Made by a program: the position numbers and the translations under genes
NCBI GenBank assembly: GCA_003971905.1
Contig: RSEE01000043.1
Span: 248,001-312,000 of the forward strand
Length of the DNA stretch: 64,000 bases
Direction: 5' to 3'
Origin: Moniliella sp. 'wahieum'
Taxonomy: Eukaryota > Basidiomycota > Moniliellomycetes > Moniliellales > Moniliellaceae
Shown: piece by piece, positions 58,127-64,000 of the stretch
Layout: the number at the start of each line of letters is the position of its first letter
Numbering within the stretch: the stretch's first letter is position 1
The notes under the pieces: model-generated
What the model saw: the letters and a program-made list of their open reading frames with translations, nothing else
What the model was told of the DNA's origin: nothing
Database searches by the model: none

Positions 58127-59544
58127 TATGCGGAAGGGTGAAGGTTGAAGGCAAAGGGGCGGTGTTGCCCAAGGAAAGAGTGCGCGTGGACGTGGAGGAA
58201 AAGGAGGTGGTGGTGCCAAGAGCAGAGGGGATGCTCCATCGGGGCCAACGCGTGGTGCGAGTGGCAGGGACTGAGTACGCGGACTGTGGGTTAGTGTGAG
58301 GTGCAAGGACTGGGTCTGTATATGAGTTGGCAGGTGTGAGTTGCGAGGCACTAACTGTGACATGTGTGACCGTGTGGCCCAGGCCGCTCAGACAGAGACT
58401 CGCACTTGCAAACAAACACGCCAGACTGCTAGGATGCGCGATGCGGGTGGATGGGTGCGCAGGCGTACGTACTTCTGAGTGCGTGGGTTGCCAGATCCAG
58501 CCAGTGGCGGCCGTGGCGCCCTGAGCGCCTGAGCACGTCGAGAGGGCAGGTCACGGTGATCGGTGAGTACTCAGACTGAGTACTGTGAGTGAGCGGTATT
58601 GCGGGCCAGTGAGTATGAGTGGCTGAGGGGCAGCAAGAAGAGCTTAGAATGGCAGGCCAAACGCCGATGAATGGTGCGGTGGTGCCAACGCGCCAACAGC
58701 GAGCGATGTAGCCCGGATGTATCTCTCTGGGCGTTGGGGGCGTATCGAGTAGCGAGTCTGACAGATCTGATCGATGATCTCAGATCCAAGGGTTGCCTAT
58801 GCCAAGTTCCATGGAGCGTGACGGTGACGAGTGTCTAGGCGAGTGGGCGACCGGTGAGCGAACGAGTGTGGGGACGGGGCAACATGTGGGGCACGGGGAT
58901 AGGCTTCTCCCTCTCTTGAAGAAGGGAGAGGGCATTGGCCTACTACGCCTACGCCCTTTAAGCGCCCCCAAGCCAAGTGCATGTGGGCCATAACACCTTA
59001 CAGCTAAGGCTTCGCGCTTAGCTTAAGAAAGCGCCTCGGCAGCCTCGGCTAGGTCCGACGGACGTGCACTAAACCAGCAGCCATCTTTGAAAACGTTGAA
59101 CGTCGAACTGGTGGATTGGCGCAACCGATCCTTCTTGCAACCCTGTGCTCCCAGGCTTTAGGCCTTGGGCTAAGGCCGCAGGTGGCCACCTCAGACCACC
59201 AGCCACAGCCTGCCACAACCAACACCCCTCTTCTGTCCGTACTACGTATATATACGCGCCCCATCGGAACATATGCAGGATGCGTGAGATCTCAGAGTTC
59301 TCTCAGATGTGCATATTGCATGCCCGCTTTGTATACGAACACCTGGCACGTGATGCATGACGTGCATGACGCAGGAAGCGAGCTGGTAGGTGGAAGAACG
59401 ACGACGCGGACGAGGCTGGAGCTGCTACAGGTGCTGCTAGCTGCCAGCGAGCGAGTTCCCCCAATAAGCAGTTGTCACATCTCAGATCTCTCGGAAATCA
59501 CATCCTCCGATCTCAGACGATGCACGATGTTACATCGCCCGCAG

Positions 59545-59570
59545 TGAAGCTTGAAGCTTGAAGCTTGAAG
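59545..59570. repeat. GAAGCTT tandem array
   Basis: Three tandem copies of GAAGCTT plus a partial GAAGC, then two GGTGAAGCG-type variants; the same motif recurs in several intergenic regions of the window. Confidence 0.85.
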
Positions 59571-60011
59571 CGGTGAAGCGGTGCCGGTGAAGTAGTACCC
59601 AGTACGTAGTCGGTACCCGTACTCGATAGAGTGTATTCTGTTGCATCACACATGTCACACGTCACAGGTACTCGGCAACTCAGTACTACACCAGTACTCA
59701 GTGTGCTCAGACCCCCTCAGCCGCTCAGCGCCTCAGCGCCTCAGCCTCGGCTGGTCATTGTTTTTCTTGGGCTTCCTTGCCACATGTCCCTGCGGTCTGC
59801 TGTTCCAGCTGTCCTGCTGCCCAGCTGTTCTGGGTCCAGTTGTCCCTACGCCCCTCCTTCGCCCTCATCGGCCGAACCTGGTGTGGGGTTCGTTTCAATG
59901 TTATTTTCCAGGCGCCAGGCTTCCATTCAGCCAGTGTAGGCCAGTGCTCCCACTCTTTCTCTCTATTGTAGTCCATGTCAGAGATTGGTCGATCGGGATC
60001 CCTCTCGTTGA

Positions 60012-60041
60012 GCGTTGAACGTTGAACGTTGAACGTTGAAC
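60012..60041. repeat. GTTGAAC tandem array
   Basis: Four copies of GTTGAAC in tandem (period 7-8), related to the AACGTTCAAC palindromes at 27751 and 60914. Confidence 0.85.
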
Positions 60042-61010
60042 ATTAATTGAAGTGATTCAATATTCAACTCAGTCTGAGCGCTGAGGCTCCGCGCTCGCGC
60101 TCATTCCTCTCATTCACGTTTCACCTCTCTCCTCACGGCCTCCCGCGCCTCCCGCGTGGGGTGCGGCCTCTGGCATGTGGCCCACAAGGCCGGAATACGG
60201 GCCGAGAGAGAGCATGCCCCTCTCCCGCGCGGGAACAGGCCACAGGAGACCAGTACAGACCGGTAGAGCAGGCCATGATAAAGTCTGGACGGCGACGCGA
60301 TCCGAAATACCCCCCATCCACCGTCCAGCGCCAGTCCCCAGTCCCTGATTCCCGATCCCCCAAGTACCAACTACCAACTACCAAAAGTAGTAGGCATATT
60401 AAGTACGGAATCCAAACTCCAACGTATATATAGTTAGCCACCAGTATGCGCACCATGGAATATAGACCCCCAAACTGGGCCGAGTGCGCAGTGTGTATGT
60501 GGACTGGGTGTGAGAACTGTGAGTATACTGAGATGGGGTCGAGGCCAACTGCCAGTAGGTTGTGAAATAAAACAATAGGTATGCTCGCGCGGTATATACT
60601 CCGGTACTCGCGCGTCTCATCGGATCTATGTAGACGGCGTAAGAGCCTTATATAAGGACGGAACACGTAACGCGTGGGGCCTAAAGCATAAGACCGGCCT
60701 AAGAGGCCTAATTAAGGGTCAAAGCTCAAAGACCGACGATATAGGCAACGTGGCACGTTGCACGGCGCATATGTGTCCGAGAGGGCGGAAGAGGAATGCC
60801 GATGAGCTCCTTTGAGCGCGAGCGCGTGTGAGGAGGAATAAGCGCGTGAGGAATGGTAATGAGCGCGTGTGAGGAATATAAGTACTAAGTATTGAAGAAG
60901 AGTTGTGGGGTGTGTTCAACGTTCAGCTGAACGTTCACACGCGCACGAGTCACTTGGCAAGATGATGGATCGATGTGTGGTTGCCGTGCACTCTCGCCTC
61001 TGGGAGAGCT

Positions 61011-61080
61011 AAGCAAAGCAAAGCAAAGCAAACAAAACAAAGCAAAACAAAGCAAAACAAAGCAAAACAAAGCAAAAGCA
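61011..61080. repeat. AGCAAA / ACAAAGCAAA array
   Basis: Tandem AGCAA units followed by at least four 11-bp-like ACAAAGCAAA units. It is simple A-rich sequence. Confidence 0.9.
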
Positions 61081-64000
61081 GTCTACCCTCTCATTCATAA
61101 GAAAAGAGGTCATATATACCTTCTATATGCCTCAGTGCTACCCCCCCCCCGCCGCCATCCACCCCGCTTGCTTCAGCTTCTTCACAAGATGAGTGGGGTT
61201 TCAACGGGCACACCTTGACGCGTGCCGCTTCCACCTCAATTCCCAACGTTCGATTAGCACCCTTCCACCCTGTGCCAGGCCAATTACAGGAACTTGTTCC
61301 TCAGCTTTCACCGCCCGCATCACTCATTTCTTTGTAACTCTCATTTCATCGTTTGATTAGTCTCTTTTGTTCCAGTTCAATGTGCTTGGAACCTGCGTCC
61401 GTTGGTTTTTTGCCCCCCCCAGATCGTCCGATCGCTTATAGTCTAGCTCATCCACCCATCTACCCGTCGCCCTAGACGGGCGCGGGGGCGGGCTCGAATC
61501 CCACTCATCAGGAAAACGCCATATATGGGGGGGGCAAGCGACTAAGGTAGGAGAAGAAGTCCTGGGGGATGGAACCCAGCGAGGGCGCTCGTAAGGTGCA
61601 CCAATAAATAGATGCTGGACAGCATAAATCTCTAGATTGCATCTCTATCATTGACAGGGCTTAAGGACAGGGCTTAAGGCTGGGAAAAGGGAAACGCTAC
61701 GTCTACCGAACCGTTCATCTTGCGGGGGTTGCTTGGAAGCGCCACCAAGGCTAAGGAGCCAGGGGGGTCGCCACAGGATATCAGGACCCTCAGGTTCTTG
61801 CCATCCGATCCCGTACCCTAGGTAGCGCGTGTGGACCAGCGTGGAATGGTGAACCGGGGGAACGGTGGCGATGGCGGACCGGGGGAACGGTGGCAATGGT
61901 GGACAGGGGGAACGGTGGCGATGGTGGACCGTGGGAACAGTGGCTAAGATGGCGATGCAGCAGCTGACCGGGCCGGAGGCCCGGTGGTCCTCCTCGTAAC
62001 ACATAACCACCGTGCCGTTATTGTTAGCGTTGTACTCCCAACCCTGACCTCTGATACACGTGTAGAAAAATGGGGTTTTGTCTCTTGCTGTCTCTTGCGC
62101 CCGCCTGCACTGGAGGCGGCGGGGCGTCTGTGTGGCATCGCCTGTCCTGCTGTGTAGTCCAGAACGTACCAGGAGACGGCAACGTATATCAGTGACTAAT
62201 GAGGCCCTGCAGACACCCTTCTGTTCGACCAAAGTGGGTCTTCGCCTTACTTTTTTTGTTGCTGGGCCACATACGAGGCATTGCTTTTATACCTGTTACA
62301 ATGACACTACCATGTGATCGATCAAGATGAGATGTCACTTTGTTGTCGCTGTTGAAGCGGCGTTGTCATATCAACTGTTGGGCCTATAGAAAAGGACCGC
62401 AACAGAGTGGTAGAAAGCGTACTATAGGACAGCATAACGTGTATAAACTGCAGTGGACAGGAGATGAGCTCGTTCTACTTTTCTTGGCGGGCGCTGGTGC
62501 GTCCATTTCATATGGGGGTCTGCTACGTGAGGCCTGAGGTTGTTGCCTTCGTCAAACATACGGGTCCTCGATCCAAAGTCAATCTCGAGTGTTGTGGACC
62601 GCCTTTGTGCTGCATGTATGGACATCTATTTCTCGTCCCGTTTCAGATCCCTCTCATCTGTGGGATCATGTTTCTTCCGAAAGTTCCGACCCGTTCTGGT
62701 GGCGGCGCGTCATCGAACATCATATTTGATCTTTGCTTCCACCTGTGGGACACCGATGGAACTCGGAATCCGCCCCATCATCGTCTTGGGCATGAGTAAT
62801 CTCAACTGCTCGCTGGTGCCAACCTCCTCGAGGTTACCTTAATTAGGCCTGAAGGAGACCCATGGCCCTCGTTGGCGGTGACGCTCAGAAACGTTTTGTC
62901 ATTTTCTCATCTCGCTGGGTCAGGCTATAGGGTGGGTATTCTGTCGGCGCGACCTATGTTCTCCCCCCTTCCCTCGCAGCTCGACGGCAGGAGGTGACCA
63001 GGCTATTAGGCTTATTGCTCATCCTTTTCAGTTTGTCGTTGCTGGACTTATTGCGATTCTGTGTTGGTACGAGCTGGTGGCTAAGGGATACGGCATAAAA
63101 TCGGGAACCAACCTGCTTCTTGTCAGCAACATTAACGAGAAGATCGCCTGAGAAGCCCATTCAGTCCTATCAGACCCCACCACGGTCAACACCATTCTCT
63201 GAGAGGAGCTTCACAACCCGAGGCCGAGCTGATTAGTTTCGGACCATAATAATCAGAGACGTAGTGAGATGCGAGAAATGTGAGATATTTGAAAGGGGGG
63301 AGGGGGGCGGAGAGAGCAAAGGTAGGAGGGTCTTTCCACACCGATGGTGCTTTCGTATAGCTTGGGGTTTGCTTGTAAAGTGTAGTTATCGTACGGTTAA
63401 CCTCATGCTGTTTTGCATGGTGATGGCGGCTGCGAGTGGCACCGTTACGGGGATCGCTACGGGCTGGCTCGCCTAAACAACCCATCTAGTAGTCAGTTGC
63501 GCCTAAACGGAGCATGTTTCGTTCTTGGATCTGGAGACATCCATCCCAATCTGGGCGTCTCGTTTTCGTGTGAGGTTCCTCCCTGTTCCCTTTTACATTC
63601 TTTCTGAGGGCGAAGAACCCCTAACCCTCTCCCTATTATTACTTTGGCATTTTTCGTGTTTGGCTATTCCTCTGTTCCTATAGGAAACATTTCCCTACTT
63701 GATCTGTGCTTCGTTTGAGACCCATTCTCGCCTTTATTCCTTTCTGTTACTATACGTTAAATTGATTGTTGTTTCCTTCTTAACGTTCCTGTCTGTATGG
63801 CCTTTCTTCTATGTCTCCCCCTCGCGGGTCATTTTGTAACAACATCTCCTTCCGAATCCATCCTTGATCAGACTTACCAGACAACACCCGCGTTTATATT
63901 TCCTACAGCTCACCAGAAGTCCCACCGCCCAGCTCCAGGGACCATCTCATGGTCTTCCCGAATCCTGCACTCCAAGCATACTTTGCCGTCGATTTCATCT
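61081..64000. other. Right-end region with no recognised gene
   Basis: Lower GC than the gene blocks and no intact family. Plus-strand frames at 62464-62840 are fairly long and overlap in two frames but carry no motif I can name. From 63580 on, the sequence is T/C-rich on the plus strand, resembling the non-coding parts of the retroelement island at 37 and 43-45 kb; relation to it is a guess. Confidence 0.35.
61851..61950. repeat. 25-bp minisatellite, four copies
   Basis: Units start at 61851, 61876, 61901 and 61926 and read approximately GGACCGGGGGAACGGTGGCR followed by ATGGY; the fourth is the most diverged. Because 25 is not a multiple of three, the repeat is not a coding repeat in one frame. 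Confidence 0.92.

Larger units (their letters stand above)
58364..61000. other. Intergenic, repeat motifs only
   Basis: Upstream of the RasGEF gene. No gene is recognised over more than 2.5 kb. It holds CTCAGTACTCA-type palindromes near 58560-58600 and 59680-59750, a GAAGCTT array, a GTTGAAC array and a GTTCAACGTTCAGCTGAACG palindrome near 60914. Several TATATA stretches occur (59245, 60425). Confidence 0.45.

Noticed and set aside
61455-61505. tRNA-like T arm (GGGCTCGAATCCC) with a CCCGTC/GACGGG hairpin to its left
   Set aside because: No 5' acceptor strand pairs with the bases after the T arm, the loop sizes are wrong, and no Pol III terminator follows at the right distance.
62340-62842. 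Possible retroelement integrase in the right-end region
   Set aside because: Segments with VVDR and similar words are seen, but the catalytic Asp/Asp/Glu pattern and zinc-finger residues could not be placed in any frame.

Overview
The window reads as nuclear DNA of a fungus, most likely Dikarya and perhaps a basidiomycete; I cannot place it to genus. The evidence is a set of fungal families: a microbial-type opsin, a Jsn1/Puf2-type RRM-Pumilio protein, a DUF2985 membrane protein, a Coq11-like protein, a UPF0658 Golgi protein, a derlin, the DEAD-box helicase Dbp9 and an SH3-containing Cdc25-type RasGEF. Introns are short (about 60-95 nt) with GT-AG ends and CTAAC/CTGAC branch sites, and three tRNA genes carry introns.

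Layout. 1-92: N-terminus of a P-type ATPase (minus). 1842-2863: opsin (plus). 4372-9087: Puf protein (minus). 13181-17501: DUF2985 protein (minus). 18295-19701: Coq11-like NAD(P)-binding protein (minus). 19954-20042: tRNA-Pro(AGG). 21117-27035: long low-complexity coiled-coil protein (minus). 28989-30614: ubiquitin-specific protease (plus). 30750-31803: unidentified membrane protein (minus). 32068-33317: malate dehydrogenase (minus). 35-45.4 kb: an AT-richer, gene-poor island between two tRNA-Ser(AGA) genes, holding Ty1/copia and Ty3/gypsy debris, a 33-bp minisatellite and a broken alpha/beta-hydrolase gene. 46498-48171 and 48609-49980: UPF0658 and derlin, head to head. 50311-52599: Dbp9. 53627-58126: Cdc25-like RasGEF. 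58-64 kb: repeat-rich sequence in which I recognise no gene.

The genes are ordinary housekeeping, signalling and membrane-traffic genes and do not form one pathway. UPF0658 (Golgi) and derlin (ER-associated degradation) share a short divergent promoter region.

Nearly every protein-coding gene changes reading frame several times without a plausible intron. Many shifts fall at short homopolymers, and one tRNA-Ser copy lacks a base its sister has. The simplest reading is residual indels in a long-read assembly. CDS spans below are therefore outer boundaries of multi-frame genes. The most interesting biology is the opsin: it keeps the retinal lysine and both counter-ion aspartates but has alanine at the proton-donor position, and helix G lies inside a possible 72-nt retained intron.
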